Part shown: in pieces, positions 53,501-63,825 of the stretch
How positions within the stretch are numbered: position 1 is the stretch's first letter
Layout: the number at the start of each line of letters is the position of its first letter
Source: Clavaria fumosa
Taxonomy: Eukaryota > Basidiomycota > Agaricomycetes > Agaricales > Clavariaceae
Assembly: GCA_951802425.1 (NCBI GenBank)
Contig: OX637801.1
Coordinates: 124,001-188,000 of the forward strand
Length of the DNA: 64,000 bases
Reading direction: 5' to 3'
Position numbers and translations under genes: made by a program
The notes under the pieces: generated by a model
Databases searched by the model: none
What the model saw: only the letters and a program-made list of their open reading frames with translations
What the model was told of the DNA's origin: nothing

Positions 53501-54138
53501 CCAACATGTAGGGGATCAGATGGCAGGAAACAAACTCCATTCCAAATGTCAATGGAATGGAATGGGATATTGATGTGAGATTTGGCGCAGCATGAGGAGC
53601 AAGTTGCAGGCCGATAGAAACAATCACGGCATCGAAACTTGAAGTTGTTCTGATTGCAGACCTGACAAATTTTGGAAGGGGGTGGAGCTTCTAATTCCAA
53701 GATTTCCCTCAGGTAAGCTGTTCTTAAAGAAAGCCAATCCTCAAGGAATTCATTCTGAGTCTGAATGCGTACATTTTCAGATACTTCAGCATACAGAGAA
53801 CAACTTGGAGTCCTCACCTTTCCTTGCTTTTTCTTATGTGAAATCCATTGGGCATCAGAATCCAGTATGCACTCAGGGTCACCATCTGCATTAAATGTAA
53901 AGGGCAGAGTCTGTTTGGCCTCGCTATGGAGTGTTTGGGGGAGTAGGGAATCATTGGAGCAGGTCCCAGACCAAAGCTTGCTATGTAGAACATTGTATGG
54001 TTGAGCAGGTTGTTTGTAGACATTTCGAGACTTCAAAAAGGATTTCCGCAGTCGTTTATTGTAAATTGAAACAAATTCAACCTCCTGGGCATGTTCTTTT
54101 CGTTTAGTGATTGGCATGGCGGAGGTTGCAGTGGACAA
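50524..54138 (-). pseudogene. KDZ-family transposase with CxC2 cysteine cluster
   Basis: The first exon (54138-53338, ATG at 54138) has a basic N-terminus and the CxC2 cluster: CQVCN, FRCRDCFYRPATCSSCC, then SHINIPFHSIDIWNGVCF. Further exons in order: HSNGVC; ECKTSAGAFYSKLKRFASNAF; VPDRYRELMRVSHQW; LVVDGNFSAEHLKM with the first catalytic Asp (~52810); ALVIYDICCQW with the second Asp; GKFHLGAH; GQQDGEILETLW with the Glu (about 52130); then helical and coiled-coil regions to LLVRHEMTLALAWY and a stop at 50524. The order and motifs are those of the Kyakuja-Dileera-Zisupton family, DDE/RNase H-fold cut-and-paste transposases. Several stops and frame changes lie between motif blocks (for example near 52890 and 52560) that short introns do not explain, so it is probably decayed. 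Confidence 0.82.
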
Positions 54139-54300
54139 AGTGTTGTGTCATGTGATAGGGCTGACTGAAAAACTCACATATGCAACTTCTATGTTGCAAA
54201 GTGTTAAAGTAATACAAATACAAGATACAATAAAATTCCAGTGGCAGTAGAATTACAAGAAGAAAGGCCTGTGGATAGCAATCAGACTATCCTTTGTTTT
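54139..54300. other. Spacer upstream of the KDZ transposase
   Basis: Short AT-rich interval between the transposase ATG and the end of the protease-like gene. No terminal inverted repeat was recognised. Confidence 0.3.
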
Positions 54301-55680
54301 TCATGCTCAAACCAACTCTTCTCTGCAACAGTGAGGATCTCTTCTTGTAGCCTTGTCCGAAGCCCACCAATCCTCCAGCACTTCCATGCTTGTTCAATGT
54401 CTTGTTGAGACATCAAGGGGTTCTAAGGGATGTTGAAATGACATTAGAAGAAGAAAAGAAATATCCAATTACCAGCACCACATCCATTAATCTGAAGCAC
54501 CCGTTTTTTGCACAATTTGCCACAAACCTTTGGTTGGATAACCTTTGGGTCCTTGGTGTACTTTAGGCCCTGTTGATGCCCAAGCTCTCGGAAGATGTCT
54601 TGGATTGCCTTTGCGTCTTTGGAATGCACCCTGTCATGAAAAAAGCTGTCAAGTATGACAATGGTACTGTAAAGATGTTAGTACCAAAAATATTGCAAGA
54701 AATGGTACACTCACCATCCCCAGTTACCATCTGGCTGATCGACTAGAAAGCAATGGCCTGGGTTTGCCACAATTATGGTAAACCAATGCTTCCTGTAATA
54801 GGTATAGCATCCCCATAAATTCCAACAAGATATCAGCCATGTACAGTTCCTCACTGAACCCAGGAATAATCCAGTATCTGCATTTGTGTGCAGATTCTGG
54901 AAGCCATGCAATAATACCTCTGGTGCCATCCTTTCTTCTAATAAATGATCAGCTTTCACCCACATCATTAAGGGGTGAAATTACCTCAGTACTGGAAGGA
55001 AATATGTATTTGCAAGCCATATTCCAGATGCCCTTGTTTCCAATTCTTTGTATGTCTCTCTGTCCACCTTGAGCATTGTTAACAATTGAACATTGGTTGA
55101 CGTACTGAAGTGCAAAGTTGACAATATCTCCTCCTATCCATTGACCAGCCTTGAGTTGGTCAAGTTCAATATCTTTCAATTGAACTGGACCTAGAAGCAT
55201 ATGTGTGCTCCCAACACTACAATGAGAAAAATATGTCAAATATATTGATTACATGAGGTTATTGATCTACCCTGATGTTGTCCCACCAGATACCCATGCA
55301 GCTTCGGATTCCTCAGGTCTTATGATATTGCCAATCATTAATGTTGAAATTTAGCCTTCAAAACAAGCCACATACCTAAGATATTGCCATGTGTCTCCCG
55401 GGAAGTTAGGCTTGACAGATTGAACAAACACTTCGTATGTTTGTTGACTCCAGAGACTTGATTCTTGGTCAAAAAGGAGAAATAGTTTGGAAACAGTACC
55501 TGTCCTAGATCCTCTCAGACAGACATGGAGAAAGCTTTCAAAAGTACATACCTTTAGTCTTGCCCCAGAACTGTGCTAATTGGGGTTTCAAAGGTCAAAC
55601 CAGATTGACATGGAGGACCATGACCACATGACGCCCTTTCTTATCAGGGTGACTCATCTAATGTCATTAGTAACGCCTAT
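54290..55680 (-). pseudogene. Ulp1-like (C48) cysteine protease remnant
   Basis: Exons on the minus strand, joined by short GT-AG introns, read FLLFDQESSLWSQQTYEVFV, PEESEAAWVSGG, QLKDIELDQLKAGQWIGGDI (the Ulp1 entry helix), KHWFTIIVANPGHCFLVDQ with the catalytic His and Asp, VHSKDAKAIQDIFRELGHQQ and LQINGCGAG. The family expects Q-x-N-x-x-D-C-G at the last position; here the Cys site reads Ala if aligned directly, so the copy is either dead or mis-spliced by me. SUMO/ubiquitin-like proteases are frequent passengers of eukaryotic DNA transposons. It is co-directional with the KDZ transposase about 0.15-0.3 kb downstream. Confidence 0.5.
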
Positions 55681-56900
55681 CCTGCAGTTTGGGGAGACTC
55701 ACTTTACAAGCTGATGAATCCCTTTCTAAGCGAACTTGTACTTGGGGAAACCCCATGCCTGTCAAAGTCATTGTAGCCCTTTCACAACTCAGTGAGGAGA
55801 TTGAATGGACAAGAACAAAAGTACTTACATGGCACCCTGGACTTGAAATGAGGCAACCAAGGATTTGGGGTTGCTGGTGTTTCCACCCACACAGACAGCA
55901 GCACAAGGAAGGATGATTGGGGCAGACATGGTGGATATTGACAAAAGTGTATGCGACAGTCACACTATGTGACATCTGTTATCACAGCATCAGCACAGCC
56001 ACACTAACTTTATGAGTGGGTAATCTTTTGGAAAATACAGCGTTGTTCACAACCTATGCATCTGCCATCCTACTGCATCTGAGTGCTTGGTGCAGCCTGT
56101 GGACCAGCATGACTATCTGCCTCTGCTCATCCCGTCTGATCGTAGCGCAACTGGGGAAGACCCTGAAGTCCTCCCCGAAAAACAGTAGATTGGGTGAAAC
56201 CGGTGCAAGCAGGAGAGGAGGCCGACTACAAGAACTAGGAGACACAGGAGAGCGGCCAAGTAGAATGAGAAACAAAGTAAAGTAGAGACAAGAAAAATAA
56301 AGACATAGGAAATAAAGACGAGAAAGGAGGAGAAAGAAGAACTCGAGAAAGCGAGGCGCAAGCCAGTCAATAGGGCGAGGCGGGCGGGCCGCAAGAAAGA
56401 CGAAGGGCCGAGATGAGAGCTGATGCGTGTCTGCTCAGATGCAGTGAGTGAGCTCGAAGAGCTTTGAGGAGGGATGCTCTATGCTTACCCGCACTAGAAG
56501 CTGTGTCGTGGGACAGTAAGTGGTAGGTGTTGTCCGTGAGGACGCTGCGAGGTTTTAGCTCAAGGAGCCTGTTGTGGAGATTGTTTGCTTACTCGCAGAG
56601 AATGGGCACGATGTGGGAGAGAGAGGAGGAAGAAGAGAATGTTAGGGGCTGGTCAGAGCATCTCTACCCCAGGCCAGACATCTGCTACGGGCCATAGCAT
56701 CTGGAGTGGGGCGCGCACTGACCAAGTGAGAAAGAGGCGCACGCCAGCGGTGCTGGCTTAGTCAGACCCACAGACTCAACCAGAGGCCTGCGAATTCGCT
56801 TTGCTACTACTTCGAACATTGTCTGGTACCACAATTGTGAGCCATAGTTGTATCACAAATTTATGCAAAGATATTCAAGCAAAGGTTCTGCTGACATTAG
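55681..56900. other. Gene-poor stretch
   Basis: Minus-strand coding-like text (MTLTGMGFPQVQVRLERDSS, about 55775-55667) may be an upstream exon of the protease-like gene. The rest (56000-56900) has only short frames and no repeat that I can define. Confidence 0.3.
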
Positions 56901-57290
56901 TCAGCTTTTCCTAGTTTCTACAATAATAGCAATACATTCTCCTCTTACCCAGAACACACATATTCAAAGAGCATTTGGATATTCTGATGCCAAGCTATGG
57001 TCACAGTGTGAGTCACACCCGTAATCCCAGGCATAGCCACAACAAGTCACAGTCACATCTCCCAACACACAATTCACATGAGCAAAGCTATGTTATTTTG
57101 CATCAAAATGTGCCATTGCTTCACTCTGGCTGTAAGATGTGACTGCTGTGGAATTTCGTACATTAAAAAAATACACAAGGCTCACATATTCAAAGGACAT
57201 TTTGCATATTGTTATGGAGAGTTACGGTCACAGTGTGACTGTCACACCTCAGCAAGTCACAGTCACAATGCGTGACAAGTGACTCACGTG
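56880..57290. repeat. Dispersed repeat with GTCACAGTGTGAC palindromes (two units)
   Basis: Units share catattcaaag, an AT-rich stretch and ggtcacagtgtgactgtcacacc followed by cacagtcaca words, at about 56925-57060 and 57165-57285. Related units occur at 59940-60075 and 60120-60190. Non-coding. Confidence 0.55.
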
Positions 57291-57372
57291 AGCCAAGTTA
57301 TTTTCTCACGTGACACACCACTTCTTGCTTCCTAACAACGCCACTGCTTTATCAGTTAGGCTAGCAAAGAAA

Positions 57373-59475
57373 ATGACATGGTGGACAACCCCAGAGTATA
57401 CCAAAATACTCACAGAAAGTCTTGTAGCCTACAGACAGGCAAACTCAAAAGACCGCCTCGAAATTGTCAAGCAAATCAAAGCGAAAATCAAGGATTCAGC
57501 TGAGCAGGACAACAAATGTGTCCCAGAGGATCTTAGCACTGTAACCTATGCATTTTATGTGTCTCCTGAGTTGATTTGATGTTTGTCTGTTCATAGAAAA
57601 TTTGCAATTGGCTCCACAATAACCGCAGGGCTGTCAGTGGAGGGGAGGAGTCTTCTGGTTCAGAAGATGATGGCAACCAAGGCCTTCAGTTCAGCAAACG
57701 ACAGAGGTGGACCCTCCAGCGTGTTGTGGAGCAGTGCAAGAAGGGGATCATCAATGCCAGGGCCCAGGAGTTGTCAAATGCTGAGAGGGGATCAGTCCAA
57801 TTCCTCAGCTCATATTGTCATGCTAGGACTGAGATTTGTCAAGAGCTAACACAAGAGGAGCATCAGAAATACATGGGGTTGGTGGAGAAATGGAATAGGG
57901 AGCCTGTCCCAGTTCCTGTGCAGAGAGAGTGAGTATTTTAATTTACCTTTCTCAACCAGTAGAATGGCTGAAATGTTGCTTGGAGATTGGCTTCTTGCAA
58001 ATTTATGCATGAGGCCCTGAAGTTTGCCCATTTTGCAAAGGAGCAGATGGGTGTTGAATTATTTATGTTGACTGGCTGGCAAGATGAGAAAGGGACTATA
58101 AAGAAGGCAAAGTGAGTCTCAATTGCATGCCCACTGGTCCATCAGATTAATTCTCTGTATACATGCTCCAGGATTCAGACCCCTGGACCTGTGACTAGTG
58201 GGTTCAAGGCACAATTTCACAAAGTTGGTTGTGAGGTGTGGGAGGAGTGGGATAAATATTTGGCTGAAACATGGAATGGTGAGAAAATGATGTGAAGCCA
58301 AGGTTGGGGAAGTACTGACAGGATTTCAGATGAGTTACAAAGGAAGCCTTTTGTTGATGAAGAGGAGATGCTATCAAGGAAAGGAAGAGATATTAGTGTG
58401 CCATGGGATTTGCTAACAGATCATGAGGGATGGCCCATTCTTCCTTTGGAACTCAACCTACCACTTGCACAACTCAAAGAAATTTTGCGGTCATTTTTTA
58501 CTATCACTTATCATGAGTCTGTCTTGCTCAATAGTCCAAGTCTGACAAGTTACTTCCAACATGTAGGCAATACAACAAAAAACAAGAAGGTTGCTGTCCC
58601 TTGGCAACTGATAGCTGATACTCCACACAAGTTTATTACCTTCCAGAGGGAATGCAAATTTGTGAGCCTTCAAAAATGCAATATGTCGATGTCAGAAGGC
58701 TCTGTGATTTCCTGCATCACTGACAGACTTTGGGCCAGAAAATATTACAGTTTCAATATGTTCTCCCACAGCACCAGAGAGGGAAGCCATCAAGGCATCT
58801 AGTCAACTATCACCAGCAACCTGAACAAGAGCCATCATTGTCATCTGACAAAGAGGTGAAGAGGAAGAGGCTCTCCCTCAAGAAGGGGAAAGAACGAGAG
58901 GTCCAGCCTGTCCATATCAGTACTGAGTGAGTGTTCTCATATCATCATTATCATCATCATCATCATCATCAATGCACATTTGAAATGCACATAGTGAGGA
59001 CATTGGCTCAGATGAGTCAGACAGTGATTCGGGGTGCATCTATGATGGGGATAATGATGATAGGGTTGAGGCTTCTGTTCCCCCTGATAGTGATGCAGAA
59101 GAATCCTGTCTGAGCAAGCAGGTGGATATGTGAAGGGGTGATGGTATTGAAGGGAATGGGTTAGAAGGTGACCATGACAGGCAACATCCAGGTGAGAATT
59201 TTCCAGTCCAGCATAAATACAATACAGATAATGGAATTTTGGACAGGAGAACAAGGGATGTGGGATGATGTGGGTGTGCATAGAGATGTTCATGGCCTTG
59301 TTGCTCATATGGCAGTTCAGATCCACAAGGAGGCAGGGCCCAGCCTGCCCAAGAGGAAAAGGGTATACCATGATGAAGAGGAGGAGGAGAGGTCTAAGCA
59401 ATATAGGACCAGGGCTAGAAAGAGGGCTTCCATGGATGCCAAGAAGCGGGTACTGCAACCAAGGGTGAAGCACTG
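57373..59475 (+). pseudogene. Multi-exon basidiomycete multicopy gene, HTH-like N-terminus (copy 2)
   Basis: Exon 1 runs from the ATG at 57373 (MTWWTTPEYTKILTESLVAY) to 57540; a 56-bp intron follows; exon 2 (57597-57928) starts KICNWLHNNRRA, the same WFxN-like position as in copy 1, and contains KKGIINARAQELSNAERGS. The next exons read KFMHEALKFAHFAKEQMGVE, LFMLTGWQDEKG, then VDEEEMLSRKGRDISVPWDL, LPLELNLPLAQLKEILRSFF and KKVAVPWQLIADTPHKF. A lysine-rich segment and an acidic Ser-rich tail (SDESDSDSG) end it. A frame change precedes KFMHEALK and a TGA lies near 58293, so it is likely decayed. A (atc)n microsatellite sits in the intron at about 58940. Unknown function; family shared with 1.97-4.15 kb. 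Confidence 0.5.
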
Positions 59476-59930
59476 AAAATCATCCTTGACACCGGTGACA
59501 GTCATTTGTAGTGCATATCAATCTGCATGATGTCTCACTAGGTCCTAATAATTCTTTGCAATCTGTCCTTTTGTGGTGCCTATAGTTTGGCCCTTTCTAA
59601 GGAATTTCAGATAATGATCCACTTCCTGAATCAGTCAGCTTTGCATTAGATCATTGAAGAACCTGTGCCTATCAGAAAGCATATTTGAGTCTTGTTATTA
59701 GATGCATCATGTTGTTCAGAAGATTCATACCTTTATAAGCAATATCTGATAATAATATCCTCCTTCATTATTCCCACTGGATTGTTGAAGGTGGAGTGTG
59801 CCCCATTGAACCACATATGTGGGTCCTTGTATAATGGTTTGTCTCTTTATAAGGAATATCAGATTATATACTGCCTTGCATCACTTCCTCAATTTAATTC
59901 TAGACCACAATGGATCATTTTATGTACAAA
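59476..59930. other. Gene-free stretch
   Basis: AT-rich, with weak internal similarity between 59720-59765 and 59835-59870 (aataagg/ataagcaatatctgat-like words). No gene. Confidence 0.3.
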
Positions 59931-60240
59931 GGCTCATCCTGAACAATTCTAATACATTCTCCTCTTCTTTAGAACACATATTCAAAGTGGATTTGAATAC
60001 TCTTATGCAGAGTTGGTCACAGTGTGACTGTCACACCCAGGATCCCGGGCACAGCCACAGAATGATATAATCACAAGGTGTGATAACAGACTCACATGCA
60101 CAACTTCTACATTGCAAGAATATTTGAACAATAACAATACATTCTCCTTTAGAACACGTATTCAAAGTGGATTTGAATACTCTTCAGAAAGGATATTAAG
60201 GCCCATCCTTTTCCAAAGAATATCCTGACTCAGTTGACAA
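59931..60240. repeat. Dispersed repeat with GTCACAGTGTGAC palindromes (further units)
   Basis: ttctaatacattctcctcttctttagaaca-type text followed by tattcaaagtggatttgaatactctt occurs at about 59945 and again at about 60130. The first unit contains ggtcacagtgtgactgtcacac. Same family as 56880-57290. Confidence 0.5.
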
Positions 60241-60720
60241 CCACATTTCACTCTAGTTTATAATGGCTCCATTGCATATTCGATTGGTACATTTGCTTCT
60301 ACCCTTTGAAGACCTATTGGAAGGCATATTTGTTTTCATCTCACCCAACTATGTTAAGTTGTCATGGAGGAGTCTCAGATGATAAGGAGTCTCAAATGAT
60401 GCAGATGACCTTGTAATTTACATGTCTATCAAATAGCACATCTGATCTTTGCTTCCTAATCTTGTGCATATGCTTTATCCCCAGCTTTTTTGATCTAATT
60501 TGTCATGTAAGTGAGAGAAATGTTTGAATAGGGTGCTTCAGACCCTCTACACTGGTTCCTAAAATGGGTGTCGGCCAGCCCTTTTGAAAGGGTATCATCA
60601 TTACCATGGGATCCCTGTATGCCTGGCAGGATTTTGGTATATCAAGTTGATCGGCCAAGCCTATAAAGCTATATCTCGGCCGACAATTGGCTGGGCCCAT
60701 AAAAAGGGCATCAGTCAAAA
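60241..60720. other. Gene-free stretch with repeated tcggcc words
   Basis: No gene. From about 60560, pieces such as gtcggccagcccttttgaaaggg and cggccaagcc recur, loosely related in sequence to the TTGGCCA-motif array at 61.5-62.2 kb. Confidence 0.3.
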
Positions 60721-61140
60721 TCAGCTAGGCCTTTTGGATAGGGGGTGGGTGTGCTGAAGGGGGTGCCATGGATCGGAAGCAGTGTCCTCCCAAATATCTG
60801 TGCCATCACCTGCACTGGGACAGGGGGCTCCTCCATGGCCCATATAAAGTGTGAAACCCAATTCAAATAGGGAGGATTTCAGGAAGCATCTGCCATTCCA
60901 GACTTGAATCTGATGAAATGGTAAGGATTTGTGAGTTGTGAGGATGCAGCTGTTGCAGAACAAGTTGTCTCCAAAGCAGTCAGGACATCTGATCAATGGC
61001 TGCTCAGCAGCACATGTGGAGCATCTAGAGTCAGGTGGTGGAGCCTCCCCAGCAAGCAACTCTTGGAGATATTGATCTCGGAATGGCAGCCAGTCTCTGA
61101 GGAAATCATTTTGTGACTTTGCAGTTGTCCCTCAGCAATG
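60721..61140 (-). pseudogene. KDZ transposase N-terminal fragment (CxC2)
   Basis: Reads (minus strand) SQNDFLRDWLPF, then ELLAGEAPPPDSRCSTCAAE, IRCPDCFGDNLFCNSCI, THKSLPFHQIQVWNGRCF and LYMGHGGAPCPS. Cys spacing and the PFH..Q.WNG motif equal those of the CxC2 cluster at 53.5 kb, but the sequence is clearly diverged. No downstream catalytic region follows; the copy is truncated at about 60721. Confidence 0.75.
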
Positions 61141-61520
61141 TAATTCAGATGAACAGCACATGCCATACCTTTGTCTGTCTTGAGGGTCTGCTTGGAACAT
61201 CATGAGCTAGGGGGGGGTCCATGGAATCTAAGGAAGGTAGGGAGTCGAAACAGAAATGCTTTGTGGGGTTCTGGAGTGTTGATTTTGAGTATTTCATAGT
61301 TTTCTCTTGGTGGTGCCAGTTTCCTTGCTGATTTCAGTAAGGAACCCATTCCACATCTTCAAGCAGCGCATGAACTCATTTAGCATGACTCTGTGATGAT
61401 TTTCTGGCCATTTTGTGGTGAATGGAGGAAGCAAGAAGGAAATGGACAAACAGCACATGACAATGTTGATTTGAGTTGATGGGCTAATATGAGAGAATGA
61501 ATCATTAGTTCATTGGCTGA
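61141..61520. other. Decayed upstream part of the KDZ fragment
   Basis: Minus-strand text upstream of the CxC2 block is interrupted by stops. No other feature. Confidence 0.3.
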
Positions 61521-62215
61521 AGCAGTAAAGAACATTCTGGCAAGTGCTTGCCACCTTGGCTGACATGAACCATGTGTAAATCTTAGCCAAAACCATTATC
61601 TTGGAGAAATCAACTATATTCTGACTGACTGATCTCAGCCAAGATGATTTGTGAGGCAAAGGATTAAGAGTGTTGGCAAGTGTGAATGTCATGGCCAAAT
61701 GCTACCATTGGCCAGGATGATATTTTCATTTTACATATTTCGGCCAGGATGGTTTGAAGAGCAAGATCATATTTAGCCACCTTGGCCAAGAAGAATCTTG
61801 AGCAATATTGTAACTAGTAAAGAATTAGAGACATTGGCCAGTCTGAATATTATGCAAAGATAACACATCTTGGCCAGGATGATTTGAAGGGAATAATCAT
61901 ATGTAGCCACCTTGGCCAAGATGAAACTTGGGTAATATTAGGTCTTGGCCAAGGTGAATAATGTGGAGAGAAGCAAAGATATTGGCCAGTCCTAATATCA
62001 TGTCCAAATGCCACTATTGGCCAGGACAATATTTTGTGTTCTTGATCTTGGCTGAGATGATTTGAAGGGGATGATCATATTTAGCCACCTTGGCCAAGAT
62101 GAAACTTGGGTAATATTATGTCTTGGCCATGGTGAATAATGTGGAAAGAATTACAGATATTGGCCAGGACTATATTTGAGTTTTTAGTCTTGGCTGAGAT
62201 GAGTCTGGTGGCATT
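61520..62215. repeat. TTGGCCA-motif tandem array
   Basis: ttggccaggatgatttgaagg, ttggccaagatgaaacttgggtaatatta and attggccagt blocks recur with a period of roughly 100-170 bp; near-identical units lie at about 61885-61985 and 62065-62165. The motif TTGGCCA occurs more than ten times. It lies just upstream of the KDZ fragment. Confidence 0.65.
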
Positions 62216-62289
62216 GGAAACAACGTCTCTCATCAGCAGGGGCACATCCATGGCCCATGGCCACATTCAGAGGGTGCGGGAGGGTTGCG

Positions 62290-62900
62290 GCAGGTCACAG
62301 AGAGGTCGTGGTGGGTCGCACAGAGGTCGCAAAAGGTCGCACGGGGGTCACAATGGGTCGCAGTGTCCGTTCTGCAAGTATCCCATCCAGTTGCCTTTGC
62401 TGGGCATCAAGTCTCTCTGCCAGCTCTCTCCATTCTCCATAAGTCTCTGGCATTGGGGAGACACCATAGATCCTCTCCACCAACTTCCTACTCAGGTTCA
62501 ACTCCAGCCAATGGACCAGGATTCCTGAGTCCTTCTCTGCACTCAACTCTGCCCATCGGAACAGCATCTCGAATCTCGCAAAGAACTCTGGTGCTGTTGC
62601 GGCACCCTGTTTCAACCCTGCAATATCGGCAAGGGCAGTCGCATGGTTGTTCGGGTCATTGAACGCTCGCTTCATCTCCTCCACAAACTCTGCCCAGGAT
62701 CTCTTCTGCCTTCATATTCGCCCATTCTGCAGCGAATCCATCTCCAACAATTTTGCTCAGAGCAAAGAGGACCTTCACCAGGTCCACAGCATAGGTAGTC
62801 GGGTTTGTCATAAACAGGAGGCGAAGGGATCAGAGGAACATATGGAAGTTCCTTTTCTGCCCATCAAAGGGGGCAACAGCTAGGTCCAGCATTCTATAGC
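62290..62900 (-). pseudogene. Ty3/Gypsy gag fragment
   Basis: Minus-strand frames read LRLLFMTNPTTYAVDLVKVL, WANMKAEEIL, FNDPNNHATALADIAGLKQG, FFARFEMLFRWAEL, then PETYGEWRELAERLDAQQRQ. This parallels the gag of elements A/B segment by segment but is diverged, so it is a third, related chromovirus family. A frameshift lies near 62690. A tandem cgcaca/ggtcgcaN run (62280-62350) follows the gag end. Confidence 0.72.
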
Positions 62901-62944
62901 ACTGTAAAATAAAATTCCAGGCCTTCGGCACTCAGGATTTGTCA

Positions 62945-63045
62945 GGGGTTCCTGCAATAGGCAGGGCAGGCCTGGGAAAGGAAGGGCAGGCCTGGGAAAG
63001 GAAGGGCAGGCCTGGGAAAGGAAGGGCAGGCCTGGGAAAGGACAT
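62945..63045. repeat. 20-bp tandem repeat (gggcaggcctgggaaaggaa)
   Basis: Four head-to-tail copies, with a partial fifth copy (gtcagggcaggcctggga) at about 63072-63090. Confidence 0.85.
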
Positions 63046-63104
63046 GTATTATAATATATTGCATGGCTATTGTCAGGGCAGGCCTGGGAACAGAATCACT
63101 GTCA

Positions 63105-63185
63105 CAGTCTTGCATTGTATTGTAGTCTGTATTGTAATCTGCATTGTAATCTGCATTGTAATGACAATATAATCTTGCAAGAAAA
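63105..63185. repeat. Degenerate attgtaatctgc tandem repeat
   Basis: About five imperfect 12-mers (attgtaatctgc variants). Non-coding. Confidence 0.6.
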
Positions 63186-63266
63186 ATGTATTGTAACTAC
63201 ACTCAATCTTGCAATGGCTATTTATTGTAATTAGAAGATACTCTTGCAAGAATCTGGCAGCATCAG

Positions 63267-63825
63267 GTGCTCCACCAGCACCTACAAGATCAACTCAAGG
63301 TCGCGAACGAAGCCTACTCGCACTTCGTGGACAGGAAGAGAGAGATTACCCCGGATTGGAAAGAAGGAACGAAGGTGTGGTTAGACCTGCAAAATGTGAA
63401 GACGAAGAGGCCAATGAAGAAACTGGATTTGAAACGAGCCGGACCTTTCTCTATACTCGCGAAAGTTTTGACTCACACTTATCGCCTCATGCGTATTGTC
63501 TCCAGTTACCAAAATCAATGCAAGGAATACATGATGTGTTCCATGTTTCATTACTTGAGAAGGTCTATGACGATGCCTTCCCCCAGTGACAACAGCAACC
63601 CCTGCCCCCTATCGAGATCAACAGCAAACAATACTATGAAGTTGCTGACATACTAAATTCTCAAAGGAGGGGTAGGAAAGTGCTCTACCTCATACGTTGG
63701 GAAGGTTACGGACCTGAGGACAACACCTGGGAACCCATCGAATCACTTTCCAGCTCAAAGGAACTCCTTGAGGACTTCCACGCGACGTACCTGGATAAAC
63801 CTCGCGCAACTCATGCAACTCACTA
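63267..63825 (+). pseudogene. Ty3/Gypsy integrase C-terminus and chromodomain fragment
   Basis: Reads LQDQLKVANEAYSHFVDRKR, VWLDLQNVKTKRPMKKLDLK and AGPFSILAKV, then after a frame change GIHDVFHVSLLEKVYDD. A chromodomain follows in a third frame (VLYLIRWEGYGPEDNTWEP, about 63685-63740). All three aromatic/acidic landmarks of chromoviral chromodomains are present. It lacks RT, RNase H and the integrase core. It may belong with the gag scrap at 62.3-62.9 kb, but the strands differ. Confidence 0.78.

Noticed and set aside
62945..63045. Possible CRISPR-like or regulated repeat array.
   Set aside because: 20-bp units are head to tail without spacers, and the context is a eukaryotic repeat region.
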